A stretch of DNA of 64,000 nucleotides from Phallusia fumigata. Lineage: Eukaryota > Chordata > Ascidiacea > Phlebobranchia > Ascidiidae. The position numbers and the translations under genes were made by a program. Where the stretch lies: contig QXVZ01024819.1 in NCBI GenBank assembly GCA_008931825.1, forward strand, positions 1-64,000, given 5' to 3'. Below the pieces are notes generated by a model, which did not search any database, was not told the DNA's origin, and saw only the letters and a list, made by a program, of their open reading frames with translations. Numbering within the stretch: the first letter of the stretch is position 1; every line of letters starts with the position of its first letter. This document shows positions 27,701 to 38,357 of this stretch, piece by piece.

Positions 27701-29535
27701 ATCTCCAAATCGAAAAACTTAAATAAAAAGGCTCCAATCAAGCTGCAATAAACAAACAGCCAGGGCCAGATTAACAGAAAAAAGGGGGGGGGGAGAATAA
27801 GTACCTTTAAGTATAAGGGTACAGTCAAACTCACGTACTTTTTGAACCAGTTCGTATTGGATGGTTTCATCTAACTTTGTTTCAAGGAAATGCCATGCCC
27901 CGCTAAAGAAATATCCATGCTGTAGATTTATATTTGACTTTGCGCTAAAAAAATAGGCACGGTGCATATTATGAGTTTGTCTTGTGTTAGACATAATCCG
28001 AACATTATTACAAATTTAAAACTAACAAAAAATTTAATTGTAGCAATCTCAAGCTCTCGCCCATAGCATGAAGTGTTTGTGTAATTACTTCATTCTCACT
28101 AGATAAAAATTTTCGACTTGTAGCACCACTAAATCGGGCACAATCTCTGCTGCATATTTTAGCATTGTTTTGAACTGGTTAAAATAAAACATAAGGAATT
28201 TCTAACATCAAGTTCTTTTCATCTATGAATAGGAATCTTTGGGTAAAGTTTACGCGTAAGTAGAGTGGAACGAAATCTAATTACTTTTTTGGAATCCTAT
28301 TGCCCCTGAATGACTTGTACTGTTTCGATCTCGTGAATGACTGCGGTTCATGCTTGAAATATTTCTCCTTGAAAAACTTCTTTTGAACTTGTTTGGATTT
28401 TTGTTATGTTTGCTTTTGTACGTTTTGCTTTTGAAAAAAAACTTTCCCCAACTTTTCCATGAAACTTTTATATAGGACTGCAAAACATGTCCATGATAGA
28501 GAAGCTCGGGTTCTGAATAACAGTCTCTAAACTTAGCAGGTAACAGCGATTCTCGTAACTTTGCATTCAGTTGCTTTGCGACCCCATCCCATATCTTCTC
28601 TCTCAGATACATCACACGCTTATTGACAACATTTTGTGGCGGATGGTAATTTTATCGATCATTTATACCTTTGGTTCTGTAGGTAGTTGCCGTAGGCGTC
28701 CGAGACACTGCTGTCAAAAATGCCTCAGAGTTTTGTTCAAGCATTTTTGCGGACCGCTTCATATTTTAGAAACCCCAGTTTTCACCCCACCTCTTTTGTT
28801 TTTAACAAATTATCGAAAAATGTCATGTTAACACCATTTGCTTGCCGACTGCCCTGTCATGGTTTGTTCATTCTCAGTTTACCTTTTGCTTTCAGTGGGT
28901 TGGAGTGAAATCTTGTCAGTTTGAATGTTAAAACTGGCCAATATACAAACATACAATATTAATAGTGAATTAAAACATATAGCGGTGTTTATAATTCGAC
29001 CAGCAACACCACGAAACCTGTGTATCTTAGTTGGTAGATCGCCAGCTCCGAAGCGCTGCTGTTATGAGTTCGAATCCCACCGCAGGCTTGAAGTCTAATA
29101 AAGATATTAACCGTTATTGTGACATTTTGGAAAACAATGTTCTTTCAAAAACTATTTTATCGCATATTACTTTTTTTCCAGTATGATTTAACTTATATTG
29201 TTCCGTTAGGAAAGCGACAGTATTCTGCCAATCCATTTTCGAAACTATTACTTTTTGCAGAGCGTCGTTTCTCCAGCATGTCCGGATCAAGGTCCATTAA
29301 CAACACCCAGACCTTTCATCTCCCTTACAAATCGCAACAAGATAGTTTTTGCTCAATGCCAAACAACAACAAACGATACCAAACCGAAGTCTGCTGCGAC
29401 AACACCCTGACTCCGCACTGCCAACTAGCGAAAAATAGCGTTTCCTCTGTGCTGCTGGACGCCGAATGCGACCCACAAAGCGCCGAAGCTTCGGAATTGG
29501 AAGCCAATGTGCTGCGAGAAAAGCAAAACGACTGA
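9719..29535 (+). CDS. CRHR: Class B GPCR, CRF / diuretic-hormone-44 receptor type
   Basis: Peptide-hormone receptor of the plasma membrane; family members couple mainly through Gs to cAMP. Exons: 9719-9800, 12628-12743, 16891-17010, 20525-20607, 23054-23163, 23613-23733, 24464-24617, 24820-24959, 25344-25571, 26467-26584, 29261-29535; all junctions are in phase. The ectodomain is a hormone-receptor domain: 16891 and 20525 encode DALGTCFPETSGG, CPQTFNNIRYHTT and NYSAC, close to the CRF-receptor pattern (GTCWP...CP..F..VRYNTT...NYSEC). Seven membrane segments follow. Signatures include SIRCWRIIIHWNL (TM2), NYFWCFVEGLYLH (TM3), GWGVPLPII (TM4), NIVRILITKLR (TM5/loop 3), YMKAVKAALFLLPMLG (TM6) and FLQSFQGFFV (TM7). 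The last exon is a Ser/Asn-rich cytoplasmic tail ending ...REKQND. If exon 26467 is not spliced at 26584, the frame continues to a stop at 26722, giving a different short tail. The N-terminus is unsettled: the ATG at 9721 has no signal peptide behind it, so the exons at 4247 and 6052 probably precede it. It could equally be called a DH44-type receptor. Confidence 0.88.
12750..14085. repeat. Tandem large duplication, unit 1
   Basis: This block, starting six bases after the donor of receptor exon 12628-12743, recurs at 14087-15340. The two are near-identical apart from scattered substitutions and a few indels (unit 1 is about 80 bases longer, mainly near 12890-13020). Both end in the same gtgtgtcgccacattcatac segment. 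No gene lies inside; the look-alike 61-residue frames at 13218 and 14476 are copies of each other and have no ATG-led protein character. Confidence 0.85.
14087..15340. repeat. Tandem large duplication, unit 2
   Basis: Second copy of 12750-14085. It begins directly after the single ambiguous base at 14086. The position of the N exactly at the junction suggests two contigs of alternative haplotypes laid end to end rather than a true duplication. Confidence 0.85.
17347..17544. mobile_element. hAT-type MITE with 8-bp target duplication
   Basis: Ends are cagtggttcccaacc and ggttgggaaccactg, a perfect 15-bp inverted repeat. The flanks gtttatgg (17339-17346) and gtttctgc (17545-17552) match at six of eight positions, as expected of an aged 8-bp hAT target duplication. 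It is 198 bp, non-coding, and lies in the intron between the two hormone-domain exons of the receptor. Confidence 0.8.
18764..18833. repeat. Short inverted repeat (foldback)
   Basis: gtgacgta...gtttaccaa at 18764-18784 and ttggtaaactacgtcac at 18817-18833 are inverted copies, with a 4-base insertion in the left arm. The loop is about 32 bases. This may be one end of a foldback or MITE-like element; nothing else identifies it. Confidence 0.5.
19653..19743. repeat. Short direct repeats around gtctttttgaagaggttaaa
   Basis: The motif gtctttttgaagaggttaaa occurs three times in a row, and the first and third copies are preceded by tatatattgaaaaat. The pattern is a recent local duplication in a receptor intron. 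Confidence 0.8.
23839..24124. mobile_element. Truncated hAT-type element (CAGGGGTGTCC family)
   Basis: It begins with caggggtgtccaaagtgcgg, followed by GC-rich cccg/ggcccgcgg sequence, the terminal sequence of a widespread hAT subgroup. Towards 24085-24120 GC-rich gggccgcgggcg and cggccc appear again, but the matching right terminus (inverted cagggg) is missing. It is a non-coding relic between the TM2 and TM3 exons of the receptor. Confidence 0.55.
29016..29087 (+). pseudogene. tRNA-like sequence (tRNA pseudogene or SINE head)
   Basis: It has an A-box-like ttagttggtaga and a B-box-like gagttcgaatccc at normal spacing. The acceptor ends cctgtg/cgcagg pair with a G:U, and a 4-bp D stem (atct/agat) is present. 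The anticodon stem pairs poorly, so it is not a working tRNA. An ataaaga tract follows the 3' end, as in tRNA-derived SINEs. It lies in the last receptor intron. Confidence 0.4.
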
Positions 29536-31615
29536 TACGACAGACGAACTCGAGTAGCACACAAATTGATAGACGTGAGATTTAGACTGAAGACTTTCGA
29601 GGGCAATCGGAACTCTAGATTTTCGAGCGCAAAATATCCGCGCAGCAGCGATATTTTTACAAAGTTACAGACACATTTTCCTGCAAAAGGCTGCCGGATA
29701 AAGACCGCCAAAATCGGCGAGTCTACCTAGCAAAGACTTCAACTTGACCCAAGTTTACAAACTTATTTTGCAATTCTGCGCAAGAATTCGAATTAATTTA
29801 CTTGAAAATGTACGCGCACATACGTATTACATGAGATCATGTATATCATTTTCAAATTTAAAATAACCGGCACTTGAACGCAACTGTGTGATGTTTGGCA
29901 TATAATTTAGCGCAAAGAAGTCCAATTACTACTTACCCCTATTTCTGAGAATACTGTGCCTTCTGTTAGTTGTTGCCGTCGCGGTTGTAAAATATGTACA
30001 AAACACGCGCTTTATTCCTGCTGCGTCCCTTTTTCGCGGTGTTTACGTCATACACAATGTTGTTTTATGTGCTAAATATGTTACCACAATTCAAACTGTG
30101 ACAGTTACTGTAACATACTTTATTCGAAAAGTATATTTTCTGATTTTTGTCACTATTTCGAAAAGGGAAAACGCTAAATAGGACAATAACTTCAAACGTA
30201 AGTTTGGAACACAAATGTTTTTAGACCACCACAAGAAAATTAGGAAATTTTAAATTGTACGATTTCTGCAATTAAGGTTTTTAAGATGTTAAATTTAGAC
30301 CATGCTGCTTGAAAAATGAGATACAAAAAGGCAAAAGTAAGACATGGTTAGTGGCAATGATACAACACAGTTCATGATTTTGGGGACAGCAGATTGTCAT
30401 CTACTAATAAAAAAAAAATTGTTACATTGATTTTAAAGGGATGAAAAAAGGCTAGATTCAACAAAAAAGGTTTATACAGTTCAAAGTAATTTAAATGTTT
30501 TCAATGACAAAATTGCCAAAACTAATCTTGACTGAAAGATGTCAAGGAGACAGTATGCCAAGTTTAGAGTTGTTGAGTTATTGTTATTTTATGTAGACAC
30601 AAAGCAATAATGTACATTTCTACACAAAGCAATTTGCGGTGGTAATAAACATTGAAACTCGAAAAGTCACGTTAACTTGAAAAAGAACAATAGAACACAT
30701 AATGGTAAAGTCAATTGATGTTAGAAAGAATACATGTTTTGCTGGCACTAGTAATTCACACCTCAAAAATATAATGAAGGCAAATTACAGCAATTACATG
30801 TTCAGGTTTCAGGTGGTACAAAAATCACCAAGGTCACCAGGCTGAAATATCACAAGCAAAAACAAATTTTATGTACCATCAAAGTTTCATCTTTTGCCAC
30901 ATTCGGTTGGATGGCGGTTATGCTTTCAGCAATCGCTTCAATAATTAGTTACAGAACGAAAATTGAGGATTAACGATGAAAACAGGTTTGTACAAATCAG
31001 TTTACTTTTCATGGAAAAAAAGCCATCTGAATATAGATTTGGAAAAATCGTGCTAATAATATTTTTAAACAACCTTCCATATGCCACAGTTAGAGCAGTG
31101 CTGAACCTAAGAAATTCACATTTTCCCGAACCCTTGTGTAGTTTCAAATATTTTGTCAAACATTTCCATGCCATGCTTCTACGTGAACTGTGTGCCGTAC
31201 ATAGTTAAATCCGATGCATTTCTGCATTATTTTTTGCACAGCATCTGCACTGAACAGGCAACTTGGCAAAAAGTATTAAACGAAGTTGAAGGCAAAGAAC
31301 TGCTAAATTCAAATGCAATTTTTTTACAAAACATATATGACTTTTTAGCATGTATCACAACTTACATGCTCCCTTAAAGCAATTACTGAAAAAGCAATCG
31401 GAAATGCTGATCTAGAGCATGCCTTGTTTAAATTGCTGGTAAAGGAAAAGTCCATCTATGATTTACAAATGTAAGTGCATCTGCACATGTATCAGACGAA
31501 CAGCAATGCTATTTACACATGGGCATTTGAAATATAGACTGACATGCATACAGATTATGCAAATCTGAAAAATGGTCACAAAAGTGGTTTCAGCATATAC
31601 TTTTAATTAGGCTTT
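29536..31615. other. Convergent intergenic region
   Basis: This is the tail-to-tail spacer between the CRF receptor (+) and the downstream PPxY gene (-). It is AT-rich with poly-A-rich tracts (for example near 30410). An aataaa at about 30642 could serve the receptor transcript. No supported gene was found. Confidence 0.45.
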
Positions 31616-34600
31616 TCATATCTGTCCATATGCTGGCGGAGGAGGATTGTCAGTGTATGGTGGGGGAAGACTTGGTGCTGAAAAAGAATAAAATTGTTGA
31701 AGCACAAACTAGAGCACATAACAAAGCTTATATTGTAACCTGAGATTGATATTCCTAATCCCAACTTAAGGATTTGAACTTTTCAACATAAAAAAAGAGT
31801 ACAAAAACATGTGGCTGCCAATTTATGCATTTACACCTAGCACAATTGCATTAAAATGTTTTTGAAATGCTTCAAATGACTAAAACATTCAATGGTCTGA
31901 GGTTCTCAACAGGGAGGAGAATAATTTGGGAGTACTGAATATTAAAGTCCAAAAGGTTTATTAATTGTATGTGTTTTGTTTCTTTTTTAATGCACTAATC
32001 CCAAATACTATTTGCCAATTAAATTTCCGGTGGGGTTTGTCGGTTAAGGGGGTTTGTAGAAAAAAAAGGTTGAAAACCACAGGTCTGGACTAGGGTTGGC
32101 AAGCCTGTCAATTGACTGGTCAAATATGGTCAATTGACCGCACTCCATTTAACGTTTTACCTTTTGAAGGCAAATTTTTCCCAATTTGTTTTGTGATTAG
32201 AGTTTAGGACCTTTGTTGTAAGAGGTCAAACATTTTTTAGTACCCTTCAAATAGAAAAGTGTAGGGTAACTTTTAGTAATACATACAGTAGATGCCAATT
32301 CAGTGCTTGTAAGGCAACTATATATTTATGAAAAACTTGGGGAATTACACAACAATGTGAAAGCTATATGTTTTCCATTTCACAAACTAATATATACGAC
32401 CTAAAACCTTCATATTGATTACTAGCAGTTAAGGATGTCCATAGTAGAATATCGGATCCTTAGGGATCAAATCTATGCAGTTCAAAATCCAAATACGCCA
32501 TTTATATTGGGTAATTGTAACTGATATTATTTTCTTCAAAATGGTGTGCATAACTCATCTAATCTTTGTGTCAATGCAAGTGGCATTCACAGACATAACA
32601 ACATCATTCAATGTTGCTTGTTTCCATTTAAGCAATTAAAACAATACAAATGCACAATAAGTAACGAATGATTTTCCATAGCATAAGCAAAAATTTAAAA
32701 AAAAAGCGTCGTGCAAATAGTTTCTGTGGTACATTTGAGCATATTGCATACTTATGTTATTTACAAGCTTTGCACCTAACATCTAATATTGTTTGGATGT
32801 TAAAAGAAAAATTCATGCATTGTTACATGGGACCTAATAAAAGTCTTGTGATACCTAAAGTTAAAAAACAGTCCTTTTTGTTGTTTTGTTAACTTTTAAT
32901 GCTTTTATCGTTGTGCCGAAATCATCATAGGACTTGGATTCATATTCTGGATTCTAAATATTTGTTCTACAATAGCCAGCCATTCTACTTTAAACATTCC
33001 TACTAATGGTTAAGAAAGTTTCCTTTCCAACTTAAACTAACATTGCATTTTGTTAGTGTGCTTGGAATTTGACATATTTGACTGGTCAATTAGCCAGATT
33101 TTTTAGACCAGGCAAATACCCAATCCTATTCTGGACCAACAACACTAAAATAAAGACAAGCACATCTTCATTTATTGAATCAGTTCAGAAGCAGCTATGC
33201 TGCCCACCAAAACAGCACACTTATTTAAATCAAATTATGCTAGACCTGAAACAGGCGCAATACCGAATTAGAAACACCATTGTCAGCATACAAAGGCAGA
33301 AAGGCATAGGCTAAAAAAGGTCTAGTCCATTGTGGGATTTTAATTCATATTAAAAGTCCACCTAGGGGTTGTGTAAATATAAACCAATAGTTGGAAGGGT
33401 CAGTACAGTTGTTGATATGGTAACCTACAGAGCTAAAAAGGCATGTTTACCCACCAGTAGACCCTGCGTTAAGTCCCTGGACATAAGCTTGAGCAAGCAT
33501 CACAGCAAGTTGGTGTCGTTCCGCTGCACTCACACCTTCCAAGTAGGTCACATTTGCTCGCACTGGACAATCCAAGTCATTTACTTTTGCAGTGCGATAT
33601 ATCTGAGAAAATTTGTAAAAACCTTTAAAGCAAAACTGTTACATACAAATGCTCATCAAAATGAGTTACCACTAACAGAACACAAAACAATTTCCTTTCA
33701 TGCCTTATGGTATGTATCAACCAAACCAAGCCAGTACCAAAGTACTCGATGCCAGGCATCTTCATTTTGATGCTCAACCAATATGACTTTGCATGACCAT
33801 GAGCATAGGTTTAAACATGTATAAATTACGATGCAAAAACCCATTGAATGGTTTTTTTATTTTACCTTTTTTAATGAGTTACACTACATGTCCCAATCTC
33901 TCCATAAGGTCAAAATTCAATTAGTAAAATACGCACATGACTAAATGTTGCAGTTTTAAACCATTTCAAATTTATGACCAAAAAATGTATTTATATGTAT
34001 ATTTCTATGTTCATGTTGTACATCCTTATAAATTGAGTTCTACTCACACAGTATGGTGGACCAAAGACGAGCATAAAAGGCAGACAACCGATCCACAAAA
34101 TAGGGTTATAGCATTCATGACACTTCTGACTAAAGTTTGTGATGCAGAAGTTTGAGCCATCAGCACTGTATGATCCAGATATGTGAGCAAATCTTGTCTT
34201 GTACCAAGCTTTTAGTGCAGGTCCAAGATCAATCTAGTAATACGTGTTCAACTGCAGTTTAATAATGACCAAGTTTCTATTATTTTGCAAACTCAATCAG
34301 AAGCTGCTGTCAAATTCACCTGCTTAGGTCATTGGTTTTCAGTAAATCATTAGATAAAAACAACACATAAATATAAAAAATTAAACTTTTTCTCCAAAAT
34401 ACCACTTTGACAACAGAGCAACTTAACATTGTGTAAAAACAGGTCATAAATAGCTTTGACTTTACAAACATTAAATTCATTTGATAAACTATATATTGGA
34501 CTAATCTATATGCACATTGCTTATAAACTCTACACAATTACAAGGCACTTCACCTCCAGAGCAAAGTTTTTGTCCCTTGCCAACAGTTGCTCACATTGGT

Positions 34601-36749
34601 CAAGCTTTTCCCTGAGTTGTTGTTGAATAAATGGGTGTGTGTTGTTGAGAAATATAACAAAGTTTCCTGACAAAAAAATATAATCTTGGTTCGGACAATT
34701 ATTATGACCTTAGTTTGTAATAAACATACACACTGATATGTTAAAAACCAAAAAATGTACATTAAATATTGTTCTCTCAGTTTGCCAATGAATATCAGTT
34801 TTGCCAATGCACTTCAAAAACATTACTATGGCTTAAACCGAACTGATGTTTCTAAGTTGTCGTGAAAATACAACGGAGGAATAAAAAAGGTTCAATGAAT
34901 CAACTAGTTTCGGAATATGGCTATTATAGGGTACTTTTGCGTGTTAAAAATGTGCTGACCAAACAAAAACCCTGAAAGCCATGTATCATAAATAAAGACA
35001 TTTTCTATGCAAACGAAAAACAAAAAGTTTGACCCAGCGCTGAGCATTCAACCCTTGACATCGAAACCAGCTAATATATTTTGGCCAATCACTGCTGTAA
35101 GCATTTCAGCATCATCATTATGATGATGCTACATTTTATGACATCTGACTAATCAATTATTTCTAGTAGCCCAAGGATCTGACCAATACAATTGGGACTA
35201 TATCCTTGTAACTTAACTATGTTAATGGGTTGAAATTAGCGAACACTTCAATCTCCTTACCACGTGTGATGTATCTGGTGTTGCCTGACTTTTTTTCTTT
35301 TTTCAGTGTAACTTGTAAAAAGGTTGGTTGGGTGAGTAGTCGATGCTTTACCATGGCAAATTCTGACGGGTCATCCATTTTTAGTTCCCTAAAAAGATAA
35401 GTCAATTCTGGTACGAAATTTAACATTTTATTGTGTAGCAACATGATAAACAAAGAAAAGTGAAAGTGATGGTCATAAATTCTATGTGAAATTTACTGTT
35501 AGACGGTTTATATCAGTGGTTCCCAACCAGGGAGGAATTCCTATTGTTCCCAGGATATTTACGAGTTAAGGTTGTGGTTTCCAACCTTTCTTGATGCATT
35601 TTCCCCTTTGCTTATTGTGATATAAAGTAATATTAAAAGGTTTGATACCACTGATTTACTTAAAAAAGAAATATTACACTTTACATAAAAAACCTGATTA
35701 TAAAGTGGAAATTCCTCCCCTTCACACATAAAATTTATTTTCAGGTTGGGAACCACTGGGTTAAGGGAATTTCCACTTTATAGTTTTTACAGTTTAGAAA
35801 GTTTTTCTTATAAGTTTAGATTTACTTTTTAGGTAAACCAGTGGTTCCAAACATTTCATTATCACTTTATACCACTCATTGTCATAGGGAAGGAATGTAA
35901 AATTTCAAAATGAGCAAAAGTGGAATAAATTGAAAAAGGTTGGGAATCACTGGTTTACAATGTTCGGGCAGTATTGGTTCCTATTTTTCTTTTTATTTCT
36001 GTGTTATCACAACTTAGCACATTGTGTTGACACAGATGTGTACAACAACAATAGTCACCGCATTCCCATGTTCTTGACAAACAATGTCTAACCACAAACA
36101 AATAAGGCTTACGCCGTAATTAAATACATGAATGAGAATGGTACAGACTGAAAAGTCCTGGAATCACATGGCAAATAGTAAAATTCTACAAGGTCACCAA
36201 GCCACTATGTACTTCAGCACCTACGCTTGCTAGCAGGCGATATGATTCTCAAGGTTTTAAGCAAAACAATGTCAAGGAATCTAAAAAAACCAAAATCTTT
36301 TAAAATGAAATACAAAATGTGTAAATAAAACATTCTGTGCAAACAAATAAATGGATTTTCTTTGTCATTGAGATAGACTGAGCCAATAACTATACATCTA
36401 ACAATACCAATTAACAGATGTATGTGATACACACACCGGTAAATGCTTGTGTGCCTGCCCTATGGGCCAGAAAATGCGAAACTTGTTCAGATATTTTTAC
36501 GTCTGTCATTATAGATGATAATAAAGTAATTATATTTCTGATAAAAGGAATTTAAGCTTCTTACCCTCCATAAGAATCTGCAAACACTTTTCTCTCATGT
36601 GCAAACACATTAACCTTCCGAGGGTCATGGTGCAGTTTCCCATCAGGTCCAGCTTGAAAATACTGAGGAGTGCATTCCAAAAATCTCTCTAGCAACGTCA
36701 CCCCAATTTGAATTTGCTCAGAAGCCTGACTACCAGGAGTAACTGACAT
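31616..36749 (-). CDS. Unrecognised membrane protein with C-terminal PPxY motifs, paralog B
   Basis: I do not recognise this family. Exons, in reading order: 36749-36565, 35388-35261, 34666-34554, 34233-34048, 33602-33455, 31677-31616; all phases agree, giving 273 residues. It starts at the first in-frame ATG (MSVTPGSQ). Residues 1-182 are soluble-looking. Residues about 183-204 are hydrophobic (ILWIGCLPFMLVFGPPY), followed by a basic IYRTAK. The tail is short and ends ...LPPPYTDNPPPPAYGQI, with PPxY at 258-261 and 267-270. PPxY is the ligand of WW domains, above all in NEDD4-family ubiquitin ligases, so a membrane-anchored adaptor or substrate is inferred. The upstream neighbour (38358-40625) is a paralog with the same six-exon structure, including exons of identical length (128 and 113 nt) and phase. 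There is no signal peptide. One membrane span or a re-entrant hairpin are both possible. Confidence 0.8.
31896..32090. mobile_element. Degenerate hAT-type MITE relic
   Basis: It opens with caatggtctgaggttctcaac and closes near ggttgaaaaccacaggt, a decayed version of the CAGTGGTTCCCAACC inverted ends seen in three better copies in this window. It is non-coding and lies in the last intron of the PPxY paralog B gene. Confidence 0.35.
35514..35758. mobile_element. hAT-type MITE (TGGTTCCCAACC family)
   Basis: The left end cagtggttcccaacc and right end ggttgggaaccactg form a perfect 15-bp inverted repeat. The interior shares ccctttgcttatt and ggaaattcctcccc blocks with the copies near 7.3 and 17.3 kb. 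The flanks (gtttatat / ggttaagg) do not make a convincing target duplication. It lies in intron 1 of PPxY paralog B. Confidence 0.75.
35839..35952. mobile_element. Short hAT-type MITE derivative
   Basis: Only about 80 bp from the previous copy. Its ends gtaaaccagtggttcc and ggaatcactggtttac (35834-35957) form a 16-bp inverted repeat with one mismatch. The interior is short and non-coding. The two neighbours may have come from one nested or internally deleted insertion. Confidence 0.6.
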
Positions 36750-38357
36750 AATGACTAGTCCTGGATTTAACTTCAACAACAAAATTTGGGGAATGTTTAA
36801 CGGAACAATAAATCCCAAGAATTATCAGTCAAGGAACTGTCTAAACTCCGCACTAATCATTTTAAAATTAAATTCAAACATATGAAAAACTATAGGTATT
36901 GCTATTACCGTTAACACTGCACCAAAATACGCCCTTGCCCTAAAGTGGAACCAATCGATCGTCTGAGAATTATGTTCTCATGGACAAACACGCTTCAATG
37001 CCAAAAATAATCAAAATACTTTCCCTTCAAAATGCCCTGAAGGGCCAAATCATCAAAAACATTTAAGCGTTTCTCAACGTTGTTTGTGACAAAAAGTCGC
37101 GTTGCGTCAAGTCCCGAGTCGTCAATAGAGGTCGTGTTTGTGTCGTCTATTGCAACTATTTTTCAAGGGAATCGTCGCATATAAACTAAAAATTAATACT
37201 GTACCACAAAAATAATTTGTTGTCGATTAACGGTAAACGCAGAGTTGTGCAACCTTTACGTCATATTATTTCTATCGCCATTAAGATTTGTGACGTCACA
37301 ACAAGTTCAACCTTGACACTGTTTTGTGGGATCGCTTCTTGACTGATGACAGCGGTTGCCTTAATTGTTTTCATAAGCAAGTGAAAGTTGTAAACCTTGC
37401 AGCACGTTGACTACCCAAGGTATCATTTCCGTGACAAGTTGTATTTATCACAGTAAAGCTATTGATGTGGCACTTTTGTTTAATGTTGTCAAATGTCAAG
37501 TGGTTATAGTGACTTGCTGATATAAGTTACCAAACTGTGAATCCACACCGAAAGTGTGACTCTGGCTCTATATTAGTTAACATATATTAGTCAAAAACCG
37601 CTCTTATCTTTAGTTCTCAACTTCTCGCCTCTGTTGGTGTTCTTTGGATTATTCTCGAGCGCCATCACCTGTCTGTGTCGACTTAATAAATCTTCCGCTT
37701 TTTGACCTTGTAAGCGTTTAGAACCGAGAAGAGGTGAAACAATATATTTTGTGTAAGCACTTGCGATAAAGAAATTTCTACACACAAAAAAGCAAAGACT
37801 GTTTAAGAACGAGCTAGGCATGGTGCTGGGACAGTAGCCTATCGATGTGATTGTGGTATTTGCGACGAAACTAATGCAAGCTACTTGAAAGAAGTTACCT
37901 GAAAAGAAATTTTACGACTAAAACCACCTTGATCTTATGCGATCTTATCCATGCAAGAAGGTGATCTTATGCGAATCTTTTTGAGCCGTCTTAACGCATA
38001 CCCTTAGTAGACGCTTGCCCGGTGATTGCCACAAATTTGTGCTAAATAGATGGCGCGCAGCCTAATGCTCTAGTAACCTTGCGTTGAGTTTTTTACTTTC
38101 TCTTCGTATCTTGTCTGCTCGGTGCGTCACACACTTGTTACAACGCTTTTGGTAATTTTATTAAACATTGGCGTTTTTATTTTCGCGAGTAATAGGCGTA
38201 GCGGCCCAACAACATGGCTTTGCCATAAAGCTCATCAGGCAGTCGGCCTTCACTGTATTTCCGGTCAAAAATCACTTTTATTTCCGGTCCAAAATCAAGT
38301 TTTGTTACAAAAAATAATTCGATAAAAACAGAAAAAAGAAGTAAAACACAACAAAGT
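36750..38357. other. Spacer between the tandem PPxY paralogs
   Basis: A 1.6-kb non-coding stretch separates the 3' end of paralog A from the start of paralog B. It probably holds the promoter of B. TGACGTCA-like elements occur (for example tgtgacgtcacaac near 37291), but I cannot show that they are used. Confidence 0.45.

Noticed and set aside
31221-31474. Protein-like stretches on the plus strand downstream of the receptor
   Set aside because: The composition looks coding in places but the open segments are short, lie in different frames and match no family I know; not reported as a gene.
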